NCBI GenBank assembly: GCA_964036045.1
Contig: CAXIWF010000198.1
Coordinates: 22,001-86,000, forward strand
Direction of reading: 5' to 3'
Length of the DNA stretch: 64,000 bases
Source of the DNA: Eutreptiella sp. 'Long Island Sound 2002'
Lineage: Eukaryota; Euglenozoa; Euglenophyceae; Eutreptiales; Eutreptiaceae
Shown here: piece after piece, positions 19,699-30,869 of the stretch
Layout: each line of letters begins with the position of its first letter
How positions within the stretch are numbered: the stretch's first letter is position 1
Program-made: the position numbers and the translations under genes
The notes under the pieces: model-generated
What the model was told of the DNA's origin: nothing
What the model saw: the letters and a program-made list of their open reading frames with translations, nothing else
The model's database searches: none

Positions 19699-19902
19699 TG
19701 CGCCGCACCCTGTGCATGGTTGCGCAGTTTGTCGCTCATTGTTGCCACACACACTAGCACACATATTACATGCAGAGTTTACACATATGTGCCAGCGCCT
19801 TGGTGCGCTGCATCCAGGGCATGGTTGCACGGCTTGTCGTTCATTGTTGTCATACACGTTGATGCACGGGATACGTGCATAGCTTACACACACATACCAG
19901 TG
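19699..19902. repeat. 104-bp tandem duplication, diverged
   Basis: Two units (from 19699 and from 19803) align along their length. Shared landmarks are GTGCGC-GCA, GGCATGGTTGC, TTGTCG-TCATTGTTG and CTTACACA. Divergence of roughly a quarter implies an old duplication. Confidence 0.75.
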
Positions 19903-20119
19903 TCTATCGCAAAATGCTTTCCTAGCTTATGTCTTCAATCTGAAGGTGTGGCCGCATACTTTGTGGCGTCGTTAAGAGAAAACAATGTCCCCTCTCTTTT
20001 TGAGGGGTGCCTATTTTGAAGATGCTATATCAACCCGGCACACCCGCAATGTAACATAGCGACTAGTGAACTCACCTTTGCAGCTTCCTATGCTACTATG
20101 CATACTAAAGACATAAAAA

Positions 20120-20185
20120 ACATAAATGGTATCCGGGGTTCTCCCGAGTACATTCAATGACACCTTGAGCATCAAGAACACACAA
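20120..20185. repeat. Dispersed repeat family D, copy 4 (partial)
   Basis: CATAAATGG, GGGGTTCTCCCGAGTACATT, CAATGACACCTTGAGC and TCAAGAACAC correspond to the downstream half of the family D unit. Confidence 0.75.
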
Positions 20186-21749
20186 AAAATATATCGGGTT
20201 TGTTGTGAGCCTTGAGAGGGTGCCTCCATAGGTGCCTCGTGTGCAGTGCGCGCGGTGCAATTGAGGCCCGGTTGGCATAGAACAGGGGTACCATAGGATG
20301 TTGCCCAAAAGCAGTCATAGGGGCATTAGCATCGCAAATGGTGGCCAATTGTTGTGTTAGGGTGGAATCAACAATTTTGGGGTCTAAGATTGGGCAGCAA
20401 GACACCTTGTAGAATCGAATATGTCAGCTTTGCCTCCTTTGCTTTCCACAAGACACATGGTAATGAATGCTGGCCTTTTGGTGCCCGGCAATTATGTCTT
20501 TTACTTGAGAGGCACCACAGGGGAGCGTGTGCCTGCCGCTGTTGTGGGCCTCTCGTCCCTGCTGCAGTGTGTCGGCATCAACCACAAGCACTCAAGGCAT
20601 ATGCAGTATCATATCTTGGAGTCGCCCATGTTTCCAAGAACTGCCTTGAGTACTCTATGATCCTCTGGAGTCAGTCCAACAAAAAAAAAGGGAGCACTCA
20701 GGGCATATGCAGCTTTACTGCAAGTGCCCCGTGGAGCGGCTCACCTTCCCCATTGTCCACACGGACTCTCCCAGTTCCCACCACGGTCTATCCCCACCGC
20801 CTATCGCCGGTGTGAGGTCTACGGCAGCTTGTGGCCAACGTTCACGGGTGTGTTGAGACCCTCGACATGGCGATACATTTCTATCAGAGCCCTCATTGTG
20901 CCATTACTGTATTTATTGTGAGTAACTCCAGTCTCCTTGCCACCGCATCCTTGCCCGAAAAAGTGGTGCAGTAAACTGGTAATTGTCACGTCTTCCTTAG
21001 CACGCGGTGCGGGGGGGTGCATTGAGGCACCCTGTGAGAGGTTTTAACGCATGTGTTGGCATAGTTTTGGGTTAGTTAGGGGTTTGGTTCGAATCGCAGC
21101 CACAGTGTGGGTGATCTTTGTTTGGGGAAAGCCATTGCAACAGGCTATTGAAATAGTTTTCTGTCTTTAGTCGTTTGAGCCTCAATCTACACTTGGGTGA
21201 GCCCTTGATTGTGATGTGCTTCGAGTTGCTGGTGTTGCCTTGGTGCGGTTTCGAAAGCAATGCGATGTCCCCCTCGAGCAAAGATTGGCAGATTTTGCAG
21301 CAGCTCAAAGCCCTGCAACACTTGTGGTGGTATGAACTCATCCGAGAAGTGCACTTCCAAACCTTTTTGGACGCCATCTTTTGTTTTTGCGATCATTAAT
21401 GCAATTTCTAGCTGCAACCCAAACTCTCCTACTTTACATAACAACCACCCTGGTTGTGTCCCACGATCAGCAAGGGACTGTGGAAGGACACCAGCAAGCC
21501 ACACACAAACCTAACTGCCATAGCAAGGGGAGCCTCTAGCCACAGGTGTTGTGTCCGTCCAGCCATCATCTTGGCACTCATTAAGAGGTGCTTGATGTCT
21601 GGACCGTATTTTTGGGTGCCCAAGTTTTAGGGTGCAAAGTTTCGGCACAAGGATAGCAACATGGGGCTGGTGTGATGAGTTTTGGTGGGCATTGCGTGCG
21701 TTGTGCGCACGCTGTGCGAAAACTAGGCTATTTTGGGGTCACCACTTCT
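20186..21749. other. Unassigned
   Basis: No frame with recognisable domain content. The longest (20354-20815 plus, 153 codons) is low-confidence noise. Confidence 0.5.
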
Positions 21750-21870
21750 GATGTTGATGGACTCCCTGGCTTCACCGTGGCCCTTTGAGTTGGGGTGATG
21801 GACTCCCACGCTTCGGTGTGGCCCCTCAAGCTGGGGTGATGGACTGCCACATGTTTTGTGTGGCCCTAGA
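21750..21870. repeat. 41-bp tandem repeat, three units
   Basis: GATGGACT recurs at 21756, 21797 and 21838, each followed by CC or GCCA and a GTGTGGCCC-like block. Confidence 0.8.
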
Positions 21871-22070
21871 TACAGGGAAGTGTACTTTTGATTCTTGCCC
21901 TGACAATAGGTTGAGGACTGATAGACTCCCAGAATGCCTCTTATGTATTCCTTTACCGGACACAAGCTGTAGCACGATGAGACAAATTGGGACACATAAC
22001 TATCCAGCTATCCTGAGGGAAGCTTGGGCGGAAACCAGCGAGTAGATGGTTCAATTAGCCTTTCACCTCT

Positions 22071-22520
22071 ATGCCCCAATTGGACAACACGATTTTCACG
22101 TGTGGCCCCTCACAACTTGCACACCGCTTCTTTCGTTGGCTGGGAGACATTGACAATCTGGAAACAGACCTGCATATAATGATATTCATGGGTATGATTG
22201 AGCAGGGTTGGAACATTTGTTTGTCCGCCTTTGGCCTTGGAGAGTTGTGCGTGACATTTGGCTGGGGTCCCATGAGGGTTTTGTCTATTTTTTCTATGTG
22301 CACGCGTGCTTCTCCAGAGGCGGGTGTATTTCAGAGTGGCCACAGGGAAAGTGGAATTACTATTTGGCGCTATGCAGGAAGACCCCCTGATGATGAATGT
22401 AAAAATTGTTGGGCATTGATGAGGTTGCAAACTGATGCTGATGATTTTGATGCGTTTGATGGTAGTAGCGGTGCGGGGGACAACAGTTTTGATAGTGAGG
22501 AGCACGTGATTTGGGCTTAG
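22071..22520 (+). CDS. Hypothetical ORF, 149 aa, acidic tail
   Basis: ATG start; the frame is open to a TAG at 22518-22520. I recognise no family. The C-terminal ~30 residues are Asp/Ser-rich (DADDFDAFDGSSGAGDNS), as seen in some transposase or gag N-termini, but there is no catalytic motif. The opposite strand also has an overlapping 131-codon frame. It may be a decayed exon or chance. Confidence 0.25.
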   Translation: MPQLDNTIFTCGPSQLAHRFFRWLGDIDNLETDLHIMIFMGMIEQGWNICLSAFGLGELCVTFGWGPMRVLSIFSMCTRASPEAGVFQSGHRESGITIWRYAGRPPDDECKNCWALMRLQTDADDFDAFDGSSGAGDNSFDSEEHVIWA

Positions 22521-22855
22521 GCTACGTTGTTCAGGTCACGCTTCATTGACAACAGCAGTCGCCACTGCAACATGGGTGGCATGCAACCTGAGCAAAGGAT
22601 AGCTTCAAACTGGTGCCATGGGTGGTCTTTAAGGAACGCTTGTCTGACAGCATAACAACTGGTGGCGACATCCTCATCTGACACGTCAGGGACTCACAAG
22701 TGTGATGACAGCGGGAATCAATGGTGTTGCACACCTGTTGGTAACAGCCATTCGTCCGTTGGGGGCACTGGGCTGTCAGAGGCGGGCATGCGATTGGGTC
22801 CAAATGATGGGGGTTTGCTCTGTGTCTTCCCACCGCCAGGGAGCCCCATCCCAAA

Positions 22856-23336
22856 ATGACCGTTGAAGACGCCACAAAAGCTTTGGAGCCTTCTCAAGAC
22901 TCTGCCGAGCTGACCACCCTCGTCTCCACCCTCAGAAGCCTGGCCCGCAAAGGCCAGGACCACCGAGAGGCGTTGGGGGCACTGCGGGCAAAGATCGACG
23001 CAACGGCCTCGAAGGGCCGTCTGGGGGACGCCCTGGCTCTGGGCGAGGCCCTGTTGGAGCTGTCCCAGGATGAGCCCGCACGGAAGTGCTTCGACCGCTG
23101 CATTGACGGGGGCTACGAGGGCGGCTGCCCGTCGTGCCCGGGGCATCCTCGGGGTCCATTCAGGTGACCTTAACCAGGCGGAGGCCGACCTGCAGGCGGC
23201 GTTGGGGCTCCAGGCGCATGCGGAGACGTACTTCTACTTGGGGAAGGCGGAGCAGATGAGGCAGCGGAAGGCGAATCCGATGGCAGAGCGTGACTCTGTG
23301 CCCCCGAAGTGGGGCTGGGAGTTCTTTGAGAAGGCG
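22856..23336 (+). CDS. TPR-repeat protein, exon 1 (one-base frameshift)
   Basis: ATG in an AAAATG context. The first ~85 residues are helical and Ala/Leu/Asp-rich (ARKGQDHREALGALRAKIDA, then LGDALALGEALLELSQDEPA). TPR-type helices continue in the +1 frame: GDLNQAEADLQAALGLQA, TYFYLGKAEQM, WGWEFFEKA. The frame changes at the G5 run 23108-23112. Four Gs would keep the TPR pattern continuous, so this is a one-base insertion or an assembly error. The exon ends AAG GCG before GTGGTC, a phase-0 donor. TPRs are helix-turn-helix protein-binding modules; the partner is unknown. Confidence 0.7.
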
Positions 23337-23393
23337 GTGGTCCTCCCCTCCCGTCCGCACCCCCGGCCACATCAGGGGGGGGGGGGATTATGC

Positions 23394-23490
23394 ACGTGCA
23401 TAATTGTGCATAATTTTGCATAATTCACAATTGGGCCAAATTGCATAATTGTGCATAATGGTGCATAATTGTGCATAATTGTGCATAATG
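23394..23490. repeat. 10-bp satellite GTGCATAATT
   Basis: GTGCATAATT and one-base variants repeat about nine times here and again at 23780-23818. The unit contains TGCATAAT and is partly self-complementary with ATTATGCA. Confidence 0.9.
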
Positions 23491-23533
23491 GTCTGCTCCA
23501 CTCTTGTCCAATGCAGTTTGTTGTTGTATATCA

Positions 23534-23793
23534 TGGACAATTTTGTCCAGCAAAATGCACCTGCACATGCTTCCACTGCTGAAGATGTTTTGCCGGACGA
23601 TGAAATTCTTCCATCGTCTGAAAATGAGGGAGAGCAAGGTGATTTTCTGACCAAAATAGGCATGAATGGCTGCTGCAGATTTCACTGTGCTGTCTGTTTG
23701 TGGGGGATCGCAATCCCAGGTTCCCTCTTGTTTGCAATCCCTGTGTGTCTTTGTTGCAATGCAGCCCGCATAGTCGTGCATAATTGTGCATAA
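23534..23793 (+). CDS. Short acidic ORF inside the TPR intron
   Basis: Starts ATGGACAATTTTGTCC and reads MDNFVQQNAPAH, then an acidic stretch (EDVLPDDEILPSSENEGEQG), then a Cys-rich segment that ends in the 10-bp satellite. No family is recognised. Its acidic N-terminus resembles that at 43386. It could be the relic of a transposase or gag N-terminus. Confidence 0.2.
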
Positions 23794-23907
23794 TTGTGTA
23801 TAATTGTGCATTGCATAATCCAAGGCCCCTGCGTGCATAAAATTCCCCCCTGCTGGCCACATCCCCGTCCGCATCCCGGTCCTGTAACCCCCCGGTGTGC
23901 AACGTGT

Positions 23908-24045
23908 CCAATGCCTTGTCCAAGGAACACTTCCGGTCGGACCATACTTCTGTGGGACCTAGTCACTGAGGGACCGGGTTTAGGTGCCGAATCAATGAGG
24001 CACCAAATGGCGTGTCCAACGAACACGCCTGTTCGCACCGTGTGC
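23908..24045. repeat. Dispersed repeat family E (two partial units)
   Basis: GGAACACTTCCGGTCGGACC near 23925 and CGTGTCCAACGAACACGCC near 24012 match GTGTCCAACGAACACTTCCG at 35643-35712 and TGTTCGGACCGTATTTCTC near 36067. Confidence 0.65.
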
Positions 24046-24768
24046 TTTGAGCATTTTTATTTTATGGTTCGCTGGACATGGGGGGGGGGGGGTCCTTTGG
24101 GTCGTGTGCTCCTGATGTTCCGCTGATGTCTGTCTAAGAGACGCCGGAGTTTGCAGTAGTAGGCTCCGGGGCCTGGGACGAGTGTCCGTATGTCTTTGGC
24201 TTGCCCTGTTTGAGGGAACGCTGTGCGTATACGCCGGTGCCAGGGACCGACTGTTGTACAGTTCCTGCGGACTTTGGCGAAAGGCGCGTAGGACCGGACT
24301 GTCCGGTTCGTGATCGGCCTTGATCTCTTTTTGGCGGTGCAATGCTGTGGCTTCCGCAATGCTCTTGATCGCAATCATCACGTGACACACCCACGCGTCA
24401 CCGCACGTCACCGCGTCACCGCACGGGGGGGGGGGTAAGCCAATTGATAGTAAGATCCAGCGATTGCTGCATCGCGGTGGTCAATGACGTACCGCTGCAC
24501 CTTTGCTGAACTTTGCCTGCTCTGTGGCCCACCCACGGGCATCTTCGTGTCTCACTTTTGACAGAACAGTACCTATGGTCTTGTAGGCCACTGACGAGCC
24601 AAATTTCTTTCTGCGCTTTGTGCTGCCTGGCGCTTGTGCACACGTGCAATAGCTCAGAGTTCCTTCGGGTAAGCCAACGTCGCCCCCCCTTCTTTGGCCC
24701 TCTTCAGCAACCCCAACATTTGCCCTGGCCAACCCCCATTGACCTTACACAATCATCCAAACTCTCAG

Positions 24769-25127
24769 GCCCTAGACCCAGCACACGTGGAGGCGCTGTT
24801 CCAGTTGGGTACGGCCTCTCAAGGGGAGGAGGCACTGAAGTATCTGCAGCGCGTCTTAGAACTGGACCCAGGGCACGCTCCCGCGCTCTACAACTGCGGC
24901 ATGCACCACGCAGAGCTGGGCAGTGCGGAGGCCAGCCGCGGATGCCTCCGCGGCGTGCTCTCTTTGGAGCGGTGTCCGGGGGACCTGGTGGCCAAGCTGG
25001 TGCGGCAAGTCCGGGGCATCCGAAGGCGGTGTGAAGACGTGGAGGAGGAGGAACGCTGGGCAGAGGTCGAGTGGCACGTGCAGTCCCAGCCCAGACCCAG
25101 TCTTCCCTTGTTGGTTGTCAGACAATA
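24769..25127 (+). CDS. TPR-repeat protein, exon 2
   Basis: Follows CTCTCAG. Two clear TPR helices pairs are present: ALDPAHVEALFQLGTASQ-GEEALKYLQRVLELDP and GHAPALYNCGMHHAELGSAEASRGCL. A charged coil with CEDVEEEERWAEVEW follows, and the frame stops at TAG 25125-25127. Together with exon 1 the protein would be about 280 residues. An alternative 3' end is possible: a GCAG acceptor at 25331-25334 leads into DPELLEALKKVFGLN and a TGA at 25382-25384, which looks more like a natural C-terminus than PLLVVRQ. I cannot decide between them. Confidence 0.7.
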
Positions 25128-25164
25128 GATAGCGCCGGGGGACTGTGCGCGGGGGAGGGGCGGA

Positions 25165-25330
25165 GTTTTGCTGAAGGGGGGGGGGGGGGGGGGGTCCAAG
25201 AGTGGAGGGGGAGGGGGGGGCTGTGGGGGAAGGGGGGGTCCAAGAGTGGAGGGGGAGGGGGGGGCTGTGGGGGAAGGGGGGGGTCCAAGAGGGGAGGGGG
25301 AGGGGGGGGGCTGTGGGGGGGGGGGGGGGC
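25165..25330. repeat. G-rich minisatellite, G-quadruplex prone
   Basis: About three units containing GTCCAAGAG-GGAGGGGGAGG, GGGGGCTGTGGGGG separated by G runs of 6-19 on the plus strand. It sits between TPR exon 2 and the possible last exon. Confidence 0.85.
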
Positions 25331-25384
25331 GCAGGAGACCCTGAGTTGTTGGAGGCGCTGAAGAAAGTTTTTGGTCTGAACTGA

Positions 25385-27264
25385 CTTGCGCCGAAGGCCC
25401 AGAGAAAATAGTTGATTGGCCAGGGGGTTGGTCCAGACCACAGGCTCACGGGGCTGGGCCGTGGATTGTTCACCGTGAGCTCTGGCACCGAAGGCACCGA
25501 AGAAGATATTCGTCTCGTCAAAAGCGGTTGGTTTGTGTTCACCAAAGCCAAGGCCAACGATGCCCTTTCTCAAACCCCCACGACCTGCGCGCCCTCTTTA
25601 CTCCGGGGGTGAGGGGGCGAGGGGCGTTCCCCCGGCGTAAAGCGGGCCGGCGGGGGCCTGAATTGGCCAGAAGTTTGGGTCACACACGGCACAGATGTGT
25701 CACAGGGAGGGAGTTGATCCGAGGGGCCGGCACACATTACGATCAGACTCAGCGGGGCCAGGGGGTTGTCACCCCCACAAACCCCCAAACTGCAACGGCG
25801 GAGGGAAGCGAAGAGGGCCAGCGGATCGCCAACACTGCTGGCGCTCAGTCCTCCTTTCTGGCGAGCGCAGCATACCCCCCCCCCCCCACTCAAACCCCAC
25901 CTAATGGGGGGTGTAGGCTCGTAGGCCTATCAAACGGGCCAAGAAACATTCGATAGCCGCTGACTGCAGTGAGCTCAAGGCAACATTCGGCCCACGTTTG
26001 AGGTGTACTGCAAAGCAGAAGGTCAAACATTGAACTGAAGTTTGTGGCGATGACCATATGCCTGTGACACATATGTGAGCTCTGTATCCGTTACCCCCAC
26101 CCACGCCCCCATGCCCCCACTCAACCCCCACCCAATCGCCCTATGTCCGTCGATGCGTGTACTGTCTGTCCATCCCCTCGCGGCCTGGCCGCCACGCGGG
26201 GTGATGGGTAGGGAAGGTGTTGCAGTAGGAGATGCAGGGTTGGCTTGCTGTTGCCGGCCCACAGATCCCAGTCACCACGCAGCATTGGTGTCTGCGGCAA
26301 ATGGAGGTATGCCCACGGGAACACTTCTCAGTGCCGTCACACGGGCAGTGGTGTCTAGTGGGCAGAGTGGGACGCCGCTCGTCTGCAGAAAAAACGGCGA
26401 GCTCTTAGGGCCTCTACTGGTGTGTGCCTGGGGTCGTCAACTGGGAGCCAACCCCCTCCGGCCCATGCCACTACTGATGGGAAGAACGGGAGGGCAGGCG
26501 GCCGCAGTGGGGGCCTCGACGCATTGAGGGGGTTGACCGCGGCCTCCACCTCAACGCAGGTGGAGACTGCTGCGGTGGACCGGATCTATGACATGCAGCA
26601 GACGGGCAGCTTTCAGCGGACGATGTTCCATAGGTATGGCCTGCGTGGCCCCTCTGTTGCATCCAGCGGGCAGTACTGGATGAGTGGTGACACGGCCGCC
26701 TGTGGAAAGGGAAAGAGCAGAATGCTGGCAGAGGGAGGGAGGGCGGCTGGGCAGAACGCCTGCAGCGGATGCAGGGCCGTCAGTGAGCATCGAGGCTGTT
26801 TTTTCCCGCTTTCGGGACCGGGACTATGGACGGCGATCCGTTTGGGGGGTAACCGACGGCGGTTGAAGGACCAACGAAGGTTGGAGGGTAACCGACAAAG
26901 GGAATCGACGGCGGTTGTGTGGACAGAACAAACCGAAAGAAGTCCCTGCATGCTGGGCCGCGGTGCCGCGGGGCCGCGGTGCCACAAGGGCGCTGTCCGG
27001 TGCCGGGCAGGGCGGTAGCGGCACTTTGCGACAAAGTGGGGATCTTGACTGTGGCGGACGCTGGGCCTGCTGCACCGTCGACAACGGGGTGTGTGGGGGT
27101 GAAGGGGGGGCATTCATCGGTGGTGTTTGCAAGCCTCCGCGCTCGCTGAAAATTTGGGTAGCGTTGGTTAGTCGCCGAATTCTCAATTTTCCAATCGGTT
27201 AGTTTGGCTAGCAAAATTCATGAAAGGAACTAGAGGCAAAGGTGGCGAGGCTGTGAAAAATGGG
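25385..27264. other. Unassigned 1.9-kb stretch
   Basis: Many overlapping frames on both strands (up to 198 codons at 26422-27018). They are expected in GC-rich DNA and have no consistent domain. No gene is supported. Confidence 0.5.
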
Positions 27265-27269
27265 ATCGA

Positions 27270-27345
27270 TGTTGCCTCAAGCGCAGGCGTGGGCGTCGTA
27301 TAACCCCCTTTTGGGGGGTCATTCACGTAGCATACCCCAAGGAAT
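27270..27345. repeat. Fragment of the tRNA-like TIR element
   Basis: TCAAGCGCAGGCG followed by GTAGCATACCCCAAGG matches 16872-16944 and 55025-55098. Only this end is present. Confidence 0.8.
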
Positions 27346-27589
27346 GGTACAGGGGGGGGGGGGTTTCGTGGGGGACAATTTCGTGGGAAACTTTCGTCTC
27401 GAAGGAAGGTGGCGAAATTTTCCCTGGAACTGATCCCGCACACCGTCGCGCTTCCACAAAGGCGGATCACGCCCGTGCCCCTGTTCGCAATTGGGCCCTC
27501 TGAGGGTCCGCACGGCGAGTCCGCGGGAGTGGGGCCTTTCACATCCGAACGTTACGAACAGGCGCTCCCACGTCGTGCGGCCGCATTAT

Positions 27590-27755
27590 TGTGAACCCAG
27601 GTTTCCCCAAAAACCCCAGTTTGGCACCACTGCCTCTCTTTCCCACAGTGTGCAGTATAGGGCCGCGCACTCCCGCCCGTCAGATGGTTGTTCGAATTAC
27701 ACTGTGCCCGTGTCTTGAGGGCAGGGAGGATCCAGAGAACCAGCCAAACCGGTGG
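27590..27755. repeat. Dispersed repeat family C, copy 2
   Basis: Matches 4416-4585, from CCCAGGTTTCCCC to GAGAACCAGCCAAACC. Confidence 0.85.
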
Positions 27756-28639
27756 CCCCCGGCTTTTGTGCTGCAGCATTATCATGGCCACTCGACCCCA
27801 CATTGCGCAGCGGCATTTAATTTGACGTTTTGCTCCGAACGGAATCCATCCACATGTTGCGGACAGAGCTATAAAGAGCTGATGTTGATAGTGAACGCTA
27901 TTCAGTCGATCTGAAGACGCTCAAACGGACACGCACGTGCGCACACACACACGGATCAGCCAGATTGCAATAGGTGAACGTCGCGTGCCACACGCTATTG
28001 CTCTGTTGTATTTGGCATTCAACAGCGCATGCTGCAGAGTTCCCAGAGCTGCACCCAAACAGGCGACACGCCTGAAAAGGATGTCTACACCTCCAGCCGT
28101 GTGCCACGTGTTGTGCTTGTCCCGTTTGCGGGGCTCTTCCACACGTTGCCAAGGGGCCGAACAGGGGCGCCCGGGGTACAATTTCAAGCCCCTGCCCCAC
28201 CTGCTTCCTGGGCCCCACGCTCTGTCCCAATGCACCCTCGCCCCTTTTGGTGCAAGGTTTTGGGTGGGTTCAGAGATACCGCCCACGTTCCCTCCCCACA
28301 ACACATGGCGGTATGTGTTCCGGGGTGTTTCCTGGGCCTTTTTCCACACACCAAAGCGATGCAAGTTCTGCATTAGGGACGTTGTCGCCGTCGTCGTCGT
28401 CATTGTCCTCGTTGTTTTCATCGTCATGGTGGTCATAGTCGTCGTCATCACAATCATGATCGTCCTCCCCGACACAACCCAGCCCATCACAGGGCCCCCA
28501 TTGTCCCATTGCGCTGAAGCGAAAGATAAGGAAATCAATGGGCATGCCGCAGGTGTTGGTAGGCGAGCGTTTGGAAGCAAGCACACCATGGGTTTTAGCA
28601 CATGCAAGTATCATTTGACAACGGGCTGGCACGTTTGGG
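27756..28639. other. Unassigned, with a GTC-rich trinucleotide tract
   Basis: A GTCGTCGTC/ATTGTC tract at 28385-28465 makes an apparent hydrophobic run in one frame and an Asp/Thr run on the other strand. I regard the long frame 27937-29322 as produced by this tract and the downstream minisatellite. Confidence 0.5.
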
Positions 28640-28644
28640 AAACT

Positions 28645-29035
28645 CTTGCTCAATGCATGCAAGCACTTCGGGGCATGTGGTTTGCTGCACGTTTGGGCGA
28701 CTCTTACTCAGTGCATGCAAGCACTTCGGGGCATGTGGTTTGCTGCACGTTTGGGCGACCCTTACTCAGTGCATGCAAGCACTCCGGGGCATGTGGTTTG
28801 CTGCACCTTTGGGCGACTCTTACTCAGTGCATGCAAGCACTTCGGGGCATGTGGTTTGCTGCACGTTTGGGCGACTCTTACTCAGTGCATGCAAGCACTC
28901 CGGGGCATGTAGTTTGCTGCACGTTTGGGCGACTCTTACTCAGTGCATGCAAGCACTCCGGGGCATGTGGTTTGCTGCACGTTTGGGCGACTCTTACTCA
29001 GTGCATGCAAGCACTCCGGGGCATGTGGTTTGCTG
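28645..29035. repeat. 58-bp minisatellite, seven units
   Basis: AAGCACTTCGGGGC-like landmarks recur every 58 bp (28661, 28719, 28777, 28835, 28893, 28951, 29009). Units are almost identical, with a TTCGG/TCCGG alternation, and each contains the palindrome GCATGC. The homogeneity indicates recent expansion or conversion. 58 is not a multiple of three, yet all three plus frames are open. Confidence 0.93.
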
Positions 29036-30420
29036 CAACCCCACATTCGGAACACTACACAGTATCCTGCACAGTACCCAGGCTGATGACTCCCACTTTC
29101 CTGCGTGGAGTATCTGTCTCCTGGATGTCCGCCAAGGCTCATGGTACCAACCTGGGTATGGCCCGGTGCCCCGACAGGTCTGGGCCTGGCATTATTCTGC
29201 ACCCCCTCCCTCGTGGCATGTTTCCTCTGACGCCTGTAGACTCTGTGTTTGATGAAGGGCCGGGTGATCATGGGCAGGTAGTTCATACAGACCACCTGCG
29301 ACCACGCCCCGTATGTATTTGACCTGTTTTCTCCACCCAATCTCTGCTCAGCGGCACACAACTTGACAGTTTCTCCCATGTTTATGAAGCACAGATTGCA
29401 TAGCGCACAGCAGCCGTTGCAATCCATTCAACGTGCACGCCTCTGGCGTCGCATGGCTTCATCACAATGCAGTGAGGATCGAGAGCCGGAGGTGCAACGG
29501 CCAATTGTCTGCTGTGCTGTCTGCTTGCTTTGCATGCGTGGTCATGGAAATATTCTTCGTATTCTGCCACGTTTGACCATGAGAAATGAACAAAGCGTAT
29601 GCAGGTGTTGGGGGCAATCAAAGTCACTCTCTCCATCATTGGGCACTCGGGCTTTTTTTCACATATGGCAACTTCATTCCCAGGGAACACGAGCCACAGA
29701 CTCTTAAGGGGTTCTCAATTCCCGAGCTGTCCTCGGCTAAGCTATAGTGAGCGGTGGTGGTTCAATGGGGGAGAATCAAGTGATGAATCTGTTCATGCAC
29801 CATGGACTCCTGTCGGATCCACCCACCAGATTGTCCCAAATGGGCAGAAGGTGCTGCCAAGTCACACACATTATTGGTATGCCACCGCTGTTAGATTCAC
29901 CCTCTACACTACTACCAACATATCTCAATGGTCCCAGTTTTTCGTGCTAGAACCTTGGTGCACTTGTATTGTTCCATGATCGAGAATCGACAGATTAATT
30001 TGTTAGCGCACCACGGGATTTTCTTACATCCACCCATGTCCCCCATGTCTGTAATGTGTAGCCACGCCACTGGAGGATGAGCAAAACCTTTACAGGGCAG
30101 CGGGTCGGTGTCCACCTCGGTGGTATCACGGCGGCCACACCAGCACAAAAATAAAAATTTTACAAAAGAGATCTTTTGGATATTGTGACCACTCACAAGG
30201 ATCAAATATCTGATGTAAAGCATGTTTTGGGCCTTCTTTATGTATTTTTCACATGAGTGGCAATGTGCACAGTGCAAAGCGCAACAGAATGTGTCGATCT
30301 CCCGAAGCCGAAGCTTCTTCGGGCACGGCCATCATTGGGGCTGGAAATCCCAGGAGGAGAAAGAGACAGCATATGGCGGGAAGCAGTTGAGAGAGTAGAG
30401 GAACAAAGACAGAGCTTGCA
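29036..30420. other. Unassigned
   Basis: No recognisable gene. Frames at 28936-29427 and 29912-30277 (minus) and 29599-29979 (plus) carry no motif. Confidence 0.5.
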
Positions 30421-30422
30421 CA

Positions 30423-30701
30423 ATGAAGGAGGGAGTCAGGACGTGGGTGGAGGGAGAGGTGTGGGTGGAGGGAGAGCGCGGAGGTCATACCGGGGCGGTA
30501 CGGATAGGCCAGAGTGGTGGAACAAGGGCACTGGGTGGTGAGAGGCCAATGGGCACTGCTACCTATGGAGGGAAAGGGTTCAAAGGAAAGGACAAGGGTA
30601 AGGGGCAAGAAGTCAATGCGGGCCGCCAGCTCCGGACGGCAATCCACACGGGCATCATGCCAACCCCCACCCTCCACCGGGGAGACGTCAATGTACTGTG
30701 A
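30423..30701 (+). CDS. Gly/Lys-rich ORF (doubtful)
   Basis: The frame contains GGERPMGTATYGGKGFKGKDKGKGQ. The 39325-39705 frame has GGERLMGTTAYGGKGQGKGKG, and a second diverged unit there reads GPMGTTACGGRWFKG. Keeping the same peptide in three units suggests derivation from coding DNA, perhaps a basic nucleic-acid-binding segment. No start, splice site or family can be supported. Confidence 0.25.
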   Translation: MKEGVRTWVEGEVWVEGERGGHTGAVRIGQSGGTRALGGERPMGTATYGGKGFKGKDKGKGQEVNAGRQLRTAIHTGIMPTPTLHRGDVNVL

Positions 30702-30869
30702 GAGTGCCCGGAGTGCTTCCGGAGGGTGCCGGCCATTGTCGTTCTATGGCCAGGGAGAAGTCCATCGACACCTCCAATTTCTCGGAGAGCAGCAACATCT
30801 GAGGGCTTGGTCCCGAACATCCCCCACCCGTACGACACCGTTCTGGTTTTTGTGTCCGCAGCCTCTGAC

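Larger units (their letters stand above)
23337..24768 (+). other. Intron of the TPR gene
   Basis: 1,432 bp from GTGGTC to ACTCTCAG, phase 0 on both sides. It joins WEFFEKA to ALDPAHVEALFQLG, which restores a normal TPR. The intron holds poly-G runs, a GTGCATAATT satellite and fragments of dispersed repeats. Confidence 0.7.

Noticed and set aside
22843-25384. Bacterial-type operon or riboswitch interpretation of the TPR region
   Set aside because: A phase-preserving GT-AG intron joins the two TPR parts, so the locus is eukaryotic.
27937-29322. 461-codon plus frame with an apparent membrane segment
   Set aside because: The hydrophobic run comes from a GTC/ATT trinucleotide tract and the rest from the 58-bp minisatellite; no start context or domain.
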